A stretch of DNA of 64,000 nucleotides from DAISKN01 sp963716925 (GCA_963716925.1 CAVQUX010000011.1:1-64000); one strand, 5' to 3'. Positions 10,535 to 19,795 are shown, counted from the stretch's first letter. Translations and numbers: made by a program. Notes: generated from the sequence alone by a model not told the origin.

Positions 10535-10826
10535 TTAGTCGTTGATGACGGCCAGGATGTCTTCTTCCCGCATCATCAGGTATTCTTCGCCTTCCACTCT
10601 TGATTTCGGTGCCGGCATACTTGCCGAAGAGGACCCGGTCGCCTTCTTTGAGTTGGAGGGCCATGCGCTGGCCCTGCTCGCTCATTTTGCCGGGGCCGAC
10701 GGCGATGACTTTGCCTTCAATGGGCTTTTCCTTGGCGGTGTCGGGGATGACGATGCCGCCTTTGGTGACCTGCACCTCTTCGATCCGTTTGACCAGAACC
10801 CGGTCATTCAAGGGTTTGACCTTCAT
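10535..10826 (-). CDS. groES: Co-chaperonin GroES (one frameshift near C-terminus)
   Basis: MKVKPLNDRVLVKRIEEVQVTKGGIVIP, then VIAVGPGKMSEQG, VLFGKYAGTEIK and, after an indel near 10600, EYLMMREEDILAVIND. ATG 10826 is preceded by GAGGAGG, which favours it over the TTG six bases upstream. About 96 residues, standard length. First gene of the operon, directly downstream of the CIRCE operator. Confidence 0.93.
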
Positions 10827-10866
10827 ATACAACCTCCTCGCGGTAAATTAAGGGTATCAGCTGCTA

Positions 10867-10893
10867 TTAGCACTCATTCATAGTGAGTGCTAA
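10867..10893 (-). promoter_or_regulatory. CIRCE operator (HrcA binding site)
   Basis: TTAGCACTC, nine bases (attcatagt), GAGTGCTAA: a perfect copy of the CIRCE inverted repeat. It lies about 40 bases upstream of groES, where HrcA represses chaperonin transcription. A GATAAT box directly upstream on the minus strand may be the -10. Confidence 0.95.
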
Positions 10894-10969
10894 TTATCAT
10901 GGTAATTTTAACTATTATCCTGGGAAAAGCAAGGGGGGCCGATAAAATAATTTGCGGGAAGGTGGCGGG

Positions 10970-10999
10970 CCGAAGCCCGGTAAGGTTACCGGGCTTCGG
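10970..10999 (-). terminator. Strong hairpin after the lytic transglycosylase gene
   Basis: CCGAAGCCCGGTAA pairs perfectly with TTACCGGGCTTCGG. On the minus strand it is followed at some distance by T-rich sequence, so it probably ends transcription before the groES promoter region. Confidence 0.6.
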
Positions 11000-12528
11000 A
11001 AACCATGAGGGCCCGCTGTGGACTTGGACTTGGAATACTTGTCCTTGGCATCCTTGTTGGCCGAGCTGGTTTTCTTGGGTTTGGCGGCACTCTTGGCGGA
11101 GTTGTCGCTCTTTTTCGCCAACCGGGCCTCGCCCGATTTCTTGCTTTTGGCGGCCTCGCCCTTTGGTCTGGTTCTTGGGGGTGCCTATGAGGGCCACCTT
11201 GGTCTTCTTGGCATCGCCGTGTTTGGCGGCCGAGACGGCGTCCCGAACAGAGAAGCCTGCACCACGGGGGCGGCGCCGGCCTTAGCCGGGGTGTTTTTGG
11301 CCGGTTTCTCCTGTTTGGCATAGGTCCGGCTCGCGGCCTTCTTGGGGGCCTTGGCAGAGCTCCGGGTCTTGCCGTTGGACTTGTGGCGCCACGCTGGCCT
11401 GGCGGCTGGCGAGCAGCTCTTGCCGCTGGAATAGGACGGCCCGGAGCTCCTGGCCGTCCGGATCGGGTGGGAGGCCACCGCCGGATGTTCGATGCGGGCG
11501 ATGGTAATGTTTTTGGTGAACAGCTCTTTGCTGTTGGGAGGCAGGTTCAGGGTGTAAGACGGCGCCTCCGGGGGGGTGACGCCCCGCAGCAATTCCGGGT
11601 TGAGGGCCTGGACTTCCTCGGCGGGCACGTTCACCGCCACCGCCGCGGCGGTGAGCGAGGTGGGCTCGGTTACCGGCACCTTGTCATATTTGACCGGCGG
11701 CAGATAGGGCACGTTCTTGAAGCCGAATTTTTCCGGGTTCTTGGCGATGATGGTGGCCGCGATCATCTGGGGCACGTAATTCTTGGTCTCGGTGGGCAGG
11801 CACTGATTGGCGGAGAGTTCCCAGAAGTTCTTGTGATTGCTCTGGTTCAGCTCCCGCTGCACCCGGCCCTCGCCGCAGTTGTAGGAGGCCGCCGCCAGAT
11901 ACCAGGAGCCGAACTGCTTATAGAGGTCCAGCAGGTATTTGGCTGCCGCCCGGGTGGACTTTTCCGGGTCCCGGCGCTCATCCACGTAGCTGTCGATGGC
12001 CAGCCCGTAGCGCAGGCCGGTGCCTTTGATGAACTGCCACATGCCGCTGGCGGCCGCCGGGGAATAGGCCTTGTTGTTGAAGCCGCTCTCGATCATGGCC
12101 AGGTAGGCCATGTCTTCCGGCAGGCCGGCCTCCTGGAAGACTTCCTTGATCATGGGCAGATAGCGGGTGGAACGGGCCAGGTAGCGCGGGATGACCTCTT
12201 TGCGTTCCGTGGAGAAATAGACCAGGTAGGCCCTGACCTGCTTATTCATCTGGATGGGCACATCAAATTTGACCTGATGCTCCCAATTCTTCAATTCCTG
12301 TTCCAGGCTGGGGTCCCAACCGGGGATGCCGCTCTTGGCGTAGAGCTCTTCCAGGCGCTTGGCGCTCAACTCCTCGGTCAGGGTGGCGTCGTCGGGACCG
12401 TCATCGGTCACGGGGGCCGTCATCTCCGGCTGGGCCGGCTCCATCTTAACCAGGCCGCCTTTTTGACCTCCGCCACATCCCGCCAACAACGCAACGCAGA
12501 CAACTACCCCCACGAGCCAGGATATCAT
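10986..12528 (-). CDS. MltD-like membrane-bound lytic transglycosylase lipoprotein (C-terminus frameshifted)
   Basis: ATG 12528 follows GAGGAG and starts a lipoprotein signal ending LLAGCGGG. The SLT catalytic domain is clear: YLAMIESGFNNKAYSPAAASGMWQFIKGTG contains the catalytic Glu in AMIESGF. SWYLAAASYNCGEGRVQR and TKNYVPQMIAATIIA follow. LysM-like sequence PAEEVQALNPELLRGVTPP comes next, then a long Lys/Ala/Ser-rich tail. The tail changes frame near 11200 and its true end is unclear; I use a TAA inside the hairpin. Such enzymes cleave peptidoglycan during growth and division. Confidence 0.8.
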
Positions 12529-12757
12529 AAAGACTCCTCTCACCTACTGGTCCGGGTTTGCGGTTGTACAGGTCCGGAAATGCTATATCGTTACCTCCCC
12601 CGAGGCGGACCGATAGACCTGGGATTTTTTCCGTATAGCACCATTTTTCGCACTTGGCAAGAAAAAAACGCAGGCTATACTCTGATTTTCCCGGCCTCGG
12701 GCTCTTTTAAGTTATTATCGGCGCGGTTATCATATAATAGCGGGGGTGATAAAAACC

Positions 12758-13686
12758 ATGAGCAATCTCAGATATCTGGCCAATCTGGAGATCGCTCTGG
12801 CCCTGGCCGGCTGGGCCGTCGGCCTGTGGGGCATCGTCCGGGGGGATGAAATTATTCTCCAGTATCTCTACTTCTTCGCCTGGTATCCCTATATCGCCTG
12901 CCTGGACGGCCTCCTGTGCCGCCTCCGGGGCCAGTCCTGGCTCCTCACTCAGCCCCGGAAGTTTCTCCAGATGTTTTTCTGGTCCGTGACGGTCTGGCTC
13001 ATCTTTGAAGCCCTCAACCTGGCCCTGAAAAACTGGGGGTATGTGGCGGTGAACCCCGATCGGGTGGGTCCGCTGGGGCGGCTACGCCCTGGCCTTTGCC
13101 ACGGTGCTGCCCGGGGTGCTCTTCACCGCCCAGGTCATGGACGCCCTGGGGGCCTGGAAAAACCTGAAAGCCCGGCCCTTCAACCCGGGCGCCTGGCAGC
13201 CGGTGTCCCTGCTGGTGGGCGTCGCCTTGCTGATCTTGCCCTTAATCTTTCCCCGCTACGCCTTCCCCCTGGTCTGGGGGGCGTTTTTCTTCCTGCTGGA
13301 CCCCTTCTGCTGGCTTTTGGGCGGGCCACTCTCTCATCGCCCGCTTCGCTGGCGGGCGAACGCCGGGAGCATCTCTGTCTGTTGGCCGCGGGCCTGATCT
13401 GCGGCCTCTGGTGGGAAGCCTGGAATTGGTTCGCCATCAGCAAGTGGGTCTATACCCTGCCGGTGCTCAATTTCTGGAAGGTCTTCGAGATGCCGCTCCT
13501 GGGGTTCCTGGGGTTCCCGCCCTTTGCCCTGGAGTGCGCGGTCATGTATAATTTTCTCACGGCCCTGGATGAGCGGGTGCTGATCACCCCCAGGCGGCGG
13601 CCGTTATGCCTATCGTGATCCAATTGGCCTTCTGGCTGGTGATGTTTGCGGCCATGGACGCCTGGACGGTGATTATCTATCAGTGA
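12758..13686 (+). CDS. Polytopic membrane protein of unknown function (frameshifted)
   Basis: Starts MSNLRYLANLEIALALAGWAVGLWGIV. Pieced across frames it has about eight hydrophobic segments, with aromatic-rich conserved-looking stretches: YFFAWYPYIACLDGLL, CGLWWEAWNWFAISKWVYT and FEMPLLGFLGFPPFALEC. Frame changes near 13070, 13330 and 13595. After the last, the protein ends VIQLAFWLVMFAAMDAWTVIIYQ at 13686. I do not recognise a characterised family. The 12529-12757 spacer separates it from the divergent transglycosylase and probably holds both promoters. Confidence 0.6.
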
Positions 13687-13711
13687 GCAGCTGTAGCGAC
13701 TGTCTTTCAAG

Positions 13712-14664
13712 TCAAGGTACCTGGGTAATGAATTGGTTCCAGGGTTGATTGTTTTTCACCATAGCATTGAGGATGAGAACGAGTTTGCGCATACAGGCGG
13801 TGAGGGCCAGTTTTTTGGGTTTGCCGGCGGCCAACAAGCGTTGGTAAAAGGCGCGGATCACCGGATTCCATCGAGAGGCCACCACCGCCGCCATATAAAG
13901 CATGCGGCGCAGGTAGCTGCGGCCACCCCGGATCATCCTTTTGCCCCGGAAGCGGCCGCTATCCCGGTTATAAGGGGCCACCCCCACCAGGGCCACGGCT
14001 TTTTTGCCGGGCAGCGTGCCCGCCTCCGGCAACTGGGCGATGACGGCCCGGGAAACGATCGGTCCGATGCCGGGGATGGTCTGTAACAGGCGGTCACGGT
14101 CCCGCCAGAGGGGACTCTGGCGGATCTGGTCGTTGAGATCCCGGTCCAACTGCTTCCAGGCGTTGACTCAAGCCAGGCGAGATGCGCCTGGATATCCTGG
14201 CGGAGCGCAGGGATGAAGGTCTTTTCCAGGCGGTTTTTTTCCTGGCCGATCATCTTCACCACCTGCAGGCGCCGCTGCAGGGCCGCCTTGAGCACCTGCT
14301 GGGCCTGGTCCGGCAAAGGGCGGGGCTCGGGCCGCAGGGCCTCGGCGAAGTGGGCCAAGACCTGGGCGTCGATCTTATCGGTCTTGGCCAGCTTGCCGGT
14401 GGCGCCGGCGAATTTCCGCACCGCCTGGGGATTGACCAGGGCCACCGGCAGTTGGGCCTCGGCCAGGGCGGCGGTCACCAGGAACTCATAGCCGCCGGAG
14501 GCCTCCAGCACGATGAGCTGAGGTTTGAGGGCCGCCAGGCGCTTGACCAGCTGCTTGATGCCGCGGTCGTCGTTAGGGGTGACAAAATGGCGGTTCTGAG
14601 GCCGCACGGCCACATCCAGGTGCTGCTTGGAGACGTCGAGGCCGACAAAAACTTGGCTGTTCAT
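13712..14664 (-). CDS. IS110-family transposase (one frameshift)
   Basis: The N-terminal RuvC-like DEDD domain shows FVGLDVSKQHLDVA (first Asp), LIVLEASGGYE (Glu) and KTDKIDAQVLAHFAE (Asp pair). The C-terminal Transposase_20 domain shows LLQTIPGIGPIVSRAVIAQLPE, which includes the conserved Ser region, and RGGRSYLRRMLYMAAVVASRWNPVIRAFYQRL. A coiled segment (QVLKAALQRRLQVVKMIGQEKNRLEK) links them. One indel near 14165 breaks the frame. Total about 317 residues, normal for the family. Confidence 0.88.
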
Positions 14665-14689
14665 AGCTTGCTTTCCCGTCCTTGTAGAT

Positions 14690-14850
14690 GCGAGATCATG
14701 GTCTCAGGTGACTGTTCGGGTTAGGGCAAGCGGGACGTGGCGCCCATGCTACAGAACGGTCTTCGAAGACCCAGGGGCGGGTCGGGCTGCCACGTCCGCA
14801 ACCGTTGGCCCCAGGGGTCAGGCCCATGAGGCGGGCTGCCGCCTTATCAA
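14690..14850 (-). ncRNA. Candidate IS110 bridge RNA region
   Basis: The region lies upstream of the transposase on its own strand, where IS110 elements encode a bridge RNA. GCCACGTCC (14789-14797) can pair perfectly with GGACGTGGC (14733-14741). Inside this stem is the perfect palindrome GGTCTTCGAAGACC (14758-14771). A further C/G-rich self-complementary block (ggccccaggggtcaggcc) lies near 14807-14824. No ORF in the region looks coding. Boundaries are approximate. Confidence 0.5.
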
Positions 14851-14998
14851 TGACATTCTCCTCGTTGCCCAAGTTTCAACTTGCTAGGCAACCTAGAGTC
14901 GACAAGGCGCACCCAACGGCGTCGCCCCTACAGTGCAGGATACTTCCGAATAACCAAAAACCGAGAACCCAAAACCCAAAACCGTCTTTTCCATCAGT

Positions 14999-16345
14999 TT
15001 GGGCTGCCCCAAGAACCTGGTGGACACGGAAATCATGCTGGGGGGGCTCACCCGGGCGGGCTGGGAGGTGACCGGGGAGCCTGCGGCCGCCGATCTCCTG
15101 CTGGTCAATACCTGCGGCTTCATCGAGCCGGCCTGCAAAGAGGCGGTGGACACCATCCTGGACCTGGCCCGGCTCAAGGCGGACCGGCCCGGAAGTCGCC
15201 TGGTGGTGGCCGGCTGCCTGGTGCAGCGCTACGGGCCGGAGTTGGCGAAAGAGCTCCCGGAGGTGGACCTGTTCATCGGGGTCAACGATTTTCCCGCCCT
15301 GCCCGATCTCCTGGGCCGGCCCCCGGCGGCGGGCGCGGCCCGGCTCTTCCATGAGGCGCCGCCCTACGCCTATGGCGGGGTGGAGGCCCGCTACCCCGCC
15401 ACCCCGGCGCATCTGGCCTATCTGAAGATCGCCGAAGGGTGCAGCCACCGCTGCACTTTTTGTCTCATCCCGCAGATCCGCGGGCCCGATGCGCAGCCGC
15501 CCCCTCAACACCCTGGTGCAGGAGGCCGAAAATCTGGCCGCGGCCGGGGTCAAGGAACTCATCTGGTGGCCCAGGACACCACCGCCTATGGCCGGGACGA
15601 GCCGGGCCACCCGGGGCTCGCGGCGCTGCTCCGGGAGTTGGCCGCCATTGACGGGTTCCGGTGGATTCGCCTCCTCTACGGCCACCCGGCCCGCATCACC
15701 CCGGAGCTCCTGGCCACCATGGCCGCCAACCCCCGGATTCTCCCCTACCTGGATATCCCTATCCAGCACGGCCATGACGAGGTGTTGCGGCGCATGGGAC
15801 GGGGCTATGGCCGCCGGGATATTCTGGAGACGGTTCGCCGCATCCGGGAGACCCTCCCCGGGGCGACGCTCCGCACCACGGTCATGGCGGGTTTTCCCGG
15901 CGAGACCGAGGCGCACTTCCAGGCGCTCAGCGATCTCATCACTGAGGTGGGCTTCGACCACCTGGGAGTCTTTCTCTACTCCCCGGAAGCCGGCACTCCG
16001 GCCGCGGCCTGGGGCCCCCAGGTGCCCCGGCGGGAGGCCCGCCGGCGGGCCCGCCGTTTAAAAGCCGTGCAGGCCAAAATCGTCAAGGCCCGGCTCAAGT
16101 CCCTGGTGGGCACCGTGGCCGAGGTCCTGGTGGAAGGGGTGAGCCCGGAGAGCGACTACCTCCTCACGGGACGCATGATTAGCCAGGCCCCGGACATCGA
16201 CGGCCAGGTCTATATCACCGCCGGGACCGGGCAGGTGGGGGAAATCCAACCCGTGCGCCTCACCCGGGCCCTGCCCTACGACCTGGTGGGGGAGATTGTC
16301 GAGGAGGGGGAAAAGGCGAAAAGGCGAAAAGGCGAAAAGGGTTAA
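14999..16345 (+). CDS. rimO: Ribosomal protein S12 methylthiotransferase RimO (frameshifted, start unclear)
   Basis: Radical SAM methylthiotransferase acting on S12 Asp. The N-terminal MTTase domain has SLGCPKNLVDTE, VNTCGFIEPA and VVAGCLVQRYG, its three cluster cysteines. The radical SAM motif is CSHRCTFC. TLRTTVMAGFPGE and a C-terminal TRAM-like domain follow. Frame changes at about 15482 and 15570 bracket an internal segment (RMRSRPLNTLVQEAENLAAAGVKELI). Coding sequence clearly extends upstream of the TTG at 14999 (TVFSIS), but an in-frame TAA at 14951 leaves no ATG; the region is an AAAACC-type repeat. The tail KAKRRKGEKG comes from tandem ggcgaaaa repeats. Confidence 0.88.
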   Translation: MGCPKNLVDTEIMLGGLTRAGWEVTGEPAAADLLLVNTCGFIEPACKEAVDTILDLARLKADRPGSRLVVAGCLVQRYGPELAKELPEVDLFIGVNDFPALPDLLGRPPAAGAARLFHEAPPYAYGGVEARYPATPAHLAYLKIAEGCSHRCTFCLIPQIRGPDAQPPPQHPGAGGRKSGRGRGQGTHLVAQDTTAYGRDEPGHPGLAALLRELAAIDGFRWIRLLYGHPARITPELLATMAANPRILPYLDIPIQHGHDEVLRRMGRGYGRRDILETVRRIRETLPGATLRTTVMAGFPGETEAHFQALSDLITEVGFDHLGVFLYSPEAGTPAAAWGPQVPRREARRRARRLKAVQAKIVKARLKSLVGTVAEVLVEGVSPESDYLLTGRMISQAPDIDGQVYITAGTGQVGEIQPVRLTRALPYDLVGEIVEEGEKAKRRKGEKG

Positions 16346-16575
16346 AGGCAAGAGCCATAAGCCCTTTTGGAACTGGCCAGGCTGTCAGGCTCAGCCCCAA
16401 AGCAAACCTGGGAACCTGACGCCAGGTCAAGAACAAGTCGTCCATCTTTTCATAAGTTCGAGACTGAGCCAAAAGCCCATGAGCATCTGCAACTGCCACG
16501 TACCACCTGCTCACCACTGCTCACTGCTTACCTAATCCATTGACTTCCCGTGAGAACTAAGTTAATTTATTCACA

Positions 16576-17550
16576 ATGGTTACCCCGGATAAAAGTATTC
16601 TGAAGAACCTGGAACCGGATGTGGCCGCCATCAATCAGGCGCTGGCGGCCAATCTCCAGACCCACGTGCCGTTGATCGCCGAGGTGGGGCGCCATATCCT
16701 GCTTTCCGGCGGCAAGCGCATCCGGCCGCTGCTGTTCATCCTGAGCGCCCGGATGTGCGGCTGCCAGGGCAACCACTTGAGCGGTTTTTCCACCATCTTT
16801 GAATACCTGCACGCCGCCACCCTGCTGCACGACGATGTCATCGACGCGGCCAGCGTGCGCCGGGGGGCGTCCACCGCCAACACCATCTGGGGCAACCAGG
16901 CGGTGATTCTGGTGGGGGACTTTCTCCTGGCCAAGGCCCTGTCCCTGGCGGTGACCACCAATAAATTGAAGATCCTGCAGGTGCTGTCCCACGCCACCAC
17001 CATGATGGCCGAAGGGGAGATCCTCCAGCTCCTGCACGCGGGCAACCTGAAAATTACCGAAGCCGAATACTTCGAGGTCATCACCCGCAAGACCGCCATC
17101 CTCATGTCCGCCGCCTGTCAGATCGGGGCCATCCTGGGTGGGGTCCCCGCCGGCCAGGAAGAGGCCTTGAGCCAGATGGGGTTGAACCTGGGGATCACCT
17201 TCCAGGTGGTGGACGATATCCTGGATTACACCGGGGACGAAAGGGAGTTGGGCAAGGAGGTCTGCGCCGACCTGCGGGAAGGCCGGGTCACCCTGCCCCT
17301 GATTCACGCCCTGGCCCAGGCCTCGCCCCCGGACCGGGAGCGCCTGGCCGCCATCGCCCAGGATCTGACCCCGGAGTCGGCCCCGGAACTCCGGAGCCTC
17401 CTGGATCAGTACGGGTCCCTGGACTACGCCCGCACCGTCGCCCGGAGCTACACCCTGAAGGCCCAGGAAAACCTGGAGACCTTTCCCCCCTCCCTGGAAA
17501 AGACCTACTTTTGGGCCATCACCGAAGAACTGCTGGCCCGGACCCATTGA
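16576..17550 (+). CDS. Polyprenyl diphosphate synthase
   Basis: Intact, 324 residues. First aspartate-rich motif LLHDDVIDAASVRRG and second motif VVDDILDYTG bind the Mg-diphosphate. SGGKRIRPLLF and the GNQAVILVGDFLLAKAL region are typical of octaprenyl/heptaprenyl synthases (IspB/HepT type), which make the side chain of menaquinone or ubiquinone. The 16346-16575 spacer before it has no supported gene. Confidence 0.92.
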   Translation: MVTPDKSILKNLEPDVAAINQALAANLQTHVPLIAEVGRHILLSGGKRIRPLLFILSARMCGCQGNHLSGFSTIFEYLHAATLLHDDVIDAASVRRGASTANTIWGNQAVILVGDFLLAKALSLAVTTNKLKILQVLSHATTMMAEGEILQLLHAGNLKITEAEYFEVITRKTAILMSAACQIGAILGGVPAGQEEALSQMGLNLGITFQVVDDILDYTGDERELGKEVCADLREGRVTLPLIHALAQASPPDRERLAAIAQDLTPESAPELRSLLDQYGSLDYARTVARSYTLKAQENLETFPPSLEKTYFWAITEELLARTH

Positions 17551-17556
17551 CCCGGT

Positions 17557-17575
17557 GGCCGGGATGCACCCGGCC
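17557..17575 (+). terminator. GC hairpin after polyprenyl synthase
   Basis: GGCCGGG-atgca-CCCGGCC lies six bases after the stop codon. There is no following T-run, so termination is possible but not certain. Confidence 0.35.
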
Positions 17576-17726
17576 CTGTCTCCGGGAGAACCGGCGCCCA
17601 GGTCGCCCCAACGACGATAATTCTCAGATTATTTCATTAATTTCACCGTGTTATACTCCGGCCGGAGCCGCCTCGGCTGGGAGCCTGGCCGGGTGGGCGG
17701 CCTCCGGACTTTTCCCTTTATTTTAC

Positions 17727-17754
17727 TTGACATTACCTGATTCTTGCGTTAAAT
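17727..17754 (+). promoter_or_regulatory. Sigma-70-type promoter
   Basis: TTGACA (17727-17732), 16-bp spacer, TTAAAT (17749-17754), in an AT-rich stretch. It drives a leader of about 150 nt ahead of the cold-shock gene. Confidence 0.65.
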
Positions 17755-17760
17755 TTTTTT

Positions 17761-17848
17761 CTGTAGATAGCATGTCAGACTGAAGGCAGGGCGGCGGGCC
17801 CTGGCCATAGATCGGAAGGGTATGCTAATCACCCTCCCTTTTTTTTTG
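17761..17848 (+). ncRNA. Structured leader RNA ending in an intrinsic terminator, upstream of csp
   Basis: After the promoter, CAGGGC-ggcgg-GCCCTG forms a hairpin. It is followed by GGAAGGGT (17815-17822 region) pairing with ACCCTCCC, and then nine T. The terminator loop ATGCTAATC (17822-17830) is complementary, with one bulge, to GATAGCAT at 17766-17773 near the 5' end. That gives a possible pseudoknot or antiterminator. It could be a small RNA or a regulated csp leader. Confidence 0.45.
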
Positions 17849-17917
17849 CCTGGCTGCTCTCGCGGTCCTGCTCCTGGGGCGGGATAAGTGTTACAAAATT
17901 TAGGAGGTTCCTCATTC

Positions 17918-18121
17918 ATGAAGGAAAGAGGAAGAGTTAAGTGGTTCAATGATTCCAAGGGATTCGGTTTTATTTCCCGAGAGAACGGCCCCGATGTCTT
18001 TGTGCATCACAGCGCCATCCAGAGCGATGGCTTCCGGACCCTGGCGGAAGACCAGGAGGTCGAGTTTGAGGTGGTTCAAGGTCAAAAAGGACCCCAGGCG
18101 CAAAACGTCACCAAGCTATAA
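17918..18121 (+). CDS. Cold-shock-domain protein
   Basis: 67 residues, intact. RGRVKWFNDSKGFGFIS holds RNP1 and DVFVHHSAI holds RNP2, the single-stranded nucleic-acid-binding face. AGGAGG lies 10 bases upstream of ATG 17918. Typical CspA-family RNA chaperone. The long leader and terminator ahead suggest post-initiation control. Confidence 0.95.
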   Translation: MKERGRVKWFNDSKGFGFISRENGPDVFVHHSAIQSDGFRTLAEDQEVEFEVVQGQKGPQAQNVTKL

Positions 18122-18201
18122 TTGCTAACCACTTGAGGCTGGGAACTCCGGCGGTCCTCAGGCCCCGGAGTTCCGCCATCTTGACCCCAAGGAGGTGAGC
18201 C

Positions 18202-18435
18202 GTGGCCCGCAACCGATATGGCTGGGAAAAACGAGCCAAGGAAATCGCCCGGAAGCAGAAGAGCGATGAGAAGATGAAAAAGCGCCAGAATCGGGCCACT
18301 GAAGAAGAAACCCAAGAAGAACCCAGGCGCAGGAAGAAGGAACTATTGAGGAATAACCGGAATCTCCTCCAGATCGGGTTGGGCGACACCATCGGGATAG
18401 GGGAATTGTGTCGCCGCTTAAGGAGAAGATCGTGA
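18202..18435 (+). CDS. Small basic protein next to RNA-binding genes
   Basis: GTG 18202 follows AAGGAGG. MARNRYGWEKRAKEIARKQKSDEKMKKRQNRATEEE is strongly charged and probably helical. The part after about residue 36 may be out of frame because the sequence is purine-rich and error-prone; a frame change would end it near 18350. Similar small proteins accompany csp and RRM genes in deltaproteobacteria, as far as I recall. Function unknown; RNA association is inferred from charge and neighbours. Confidence 0.55.
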   Translation: MARNRYGWEKRAKEIARKQKSDEKMKKRQNRATEEETQEEPRRRKKELLRNNRNLLQIGLGDTIGIGELCRRLRRRS

Positions 18436-18779
18436 CGATCAAATTGTATGTGGGCAATCTGCCCATGGAAATGACCGAAACCGAATTAAAAGACCTCTTT
18501 ACCGAGGCCGGCAATGTGGCCTCGGCCAAAATTATCACCGACCGGCAGACCGGCCAACCCCGGGGCTTCGGTTTTGTGGAAATGGAAACCAAACTGGAGG
18601 GGCAAAAGGCCATCTCCATGCTGAACGGTCGCCAGGTTGAGGGCCGGGTCCTGGCGGTCAATGAGGCCAGGCCCCAGGCTCGCAGTGGCGGCGGGCGGCG
18701 GCGGCGGTCGCGGCGGCGGCTACGGCGGCGGCGGTGGCGGTGGCGGCGGCGGCGGTCGCGGCGCGGCGGCTACCGGTAA
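18432..18779 (+). CDS. RNA-recognition-motif protein with Gly-rich tail (frameshifted tail)
   Basis: GTG 18432 follows AAGGAG. RRM: KLYVGNLP (RNP2) and RGFGFVEM (RNP1), with about 80 residues in normal beta-alpha order. The tail is Arg-rich in the open frame but becomes a long Gly/Arg run (GGGRGGGYGGGG) in the adjacent frame. Two homopolymer indels probably hide a glycine-rich C-terminus as in cyanobacterial-type Rbp proteins. Likely a cold-induced RNA chaperone together with csp. Confidence 0.8.
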   Translation: MTIKLYVGNLPMEMTETELKDLFTEAGNVASAKIITDRQTGQPRGFGFVEMETKLEGQKAISMLNGRQVEGRVLAVNEARPQARSGGGRRRRSRRRLRRRRWRWRRRRSRRGGYR

Positions 18780-18823
18780 GCCACAGGCTCCGTCGAGAGC
18801 GGCGCCGATACAGCAACCCCATG

Positions 18824-18855
18824 CCGGCAGGGTCCACGAGGTCTTGCCGGTTTTT
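18824..18855 (+). terminator. Intrinsic terminator after RRM gene
   Basis: CCGGCAGGG pairs with TCTTGCCGG (with G-T wobbles), followed by TTTTT. Confidence 0.75.
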
Positions 18856-18978
18856 CTGTGAGATAGCAGCTTAGCGGTCAGCTTTCAGCAAGACAAGGAT
18901 ATCCATTCAGGGAAAAGAAGCGGCAACGCGCTGGACGATCCGGGTGCGGGTGCATGAACGTCAGAGAGGTAAAAGTCA

Positions 18979-19671
18979 ATGAAGATATGCTGCATTGGAT
19001 TCGACCTGCCCGAGGGCAAAGTGAAGTATCAGGACGAGCTCGTCATCACCCTGGACCAGAAATTATCCCCCAAGAAAATCACCCCCTTCTACGTTGAGTT
19101 CACCCGAGACGACTTCAGCCATTGCGACGGCTTTCTCGTAGCCCGGGAGAAAATCTGGGATCTCCTGATCCTGGACCTGGAAAAGCTGGAGGCCCGGCGG
19201 GACCGGAGCCGCGGATGCGGCGGAACAAGAGCTCCTGGATAAGTGCCTGGGGTATCTGGAGCAGGAAGTGCCGCTGTGCGACGTGGCCAGTTCACCGAGC
19301 CCGAACTGACCCTCTTGAAGACCCTGGCCCCCTTGAGTTTAAAGCCCACGCTGGTCGCCGCCGAGGCGCCGGAGCTCAATGACGCCATTACCCAGGTCCT
19401 GAAAAAATCCGGCATCATCTTCTTCTACACCGCGGACAAGAAAGAGGTACATGCCTGGCCGGTGCAGCAGGATTCGGACATCGTCACCTGCGCCGGCAAG
19501 ATTCACTCCGACCTGGCCCGGGGTTTCATCAAGGCCGATATTGTCAGCTACCACGACTTTATGCAGGTCTACAACATGGCCGAAGCCCGGACCAAGGGCC
19601 TGGTAAAGCTGGTGGACCGGGATTACACCATCCACGCCGGGGACATCATCGAGATTCGGTTCAACGTCTAA
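18979..19671 (+). CDS. YchF C-terminal/DUF933-like protein without GTPase domain (frameshifted)
   Basis: MKICCIGFDLPEGKVKYQDELVITL starts a domain that ends with IVTCAGKIHSDLARGFIKADIVSYHDFM and GLVKLVDRDYTIHAGDIIEIRFNV. The end is the TGS-like tail of the YchF/OLA1 ATPase. The nucleotide-binding G domain is absent: no P-loop occurs in the first 100 residues, which instead hold KKITPFYVEFTRDDF. Indels occur near 19195 and 19280. The TGS-type tail suggests ribosome or RNA contact. Function unknown. Confidence 0.7.
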
Positions 19672-19775
19672 GCGGTGGTCGACCAGCGAGCTTTGGAGGT
19701 ATCCGGAACCTGGCGGATAATCTCAACTTAATGAATTTGCCGGATTTGCCGCTCCCTATAAAAATGGCCTGGGGG

Positions 19776-19795
19776 GGCGGGCTTCTGGGCCCGCC
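19776..19795. repeat. Palindrome in spacer
   Basis: GGCGGGC-ttctgg-GCCCGCC within the 19672-19865 spacer, part of the dispersed palindromes of the left half. Confidence 0.5.

Larger units (their letters stand above)
13690..14880 (-). mobile_element. IS110-family insertion sequence
   Basis: One DEDD-type transposase gene occupies the minus strand, with a very short 3' flank (about 20 bases) and a long structured non-coding region of about 215 bases upstream of the gene. This asymmetry is typical of IS110 elements. Exact ends cannot be set, because the family lacks conventional terminal inverted repeats. It sits between a membrane-protein gene and rimO. Confidence 0.75.
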
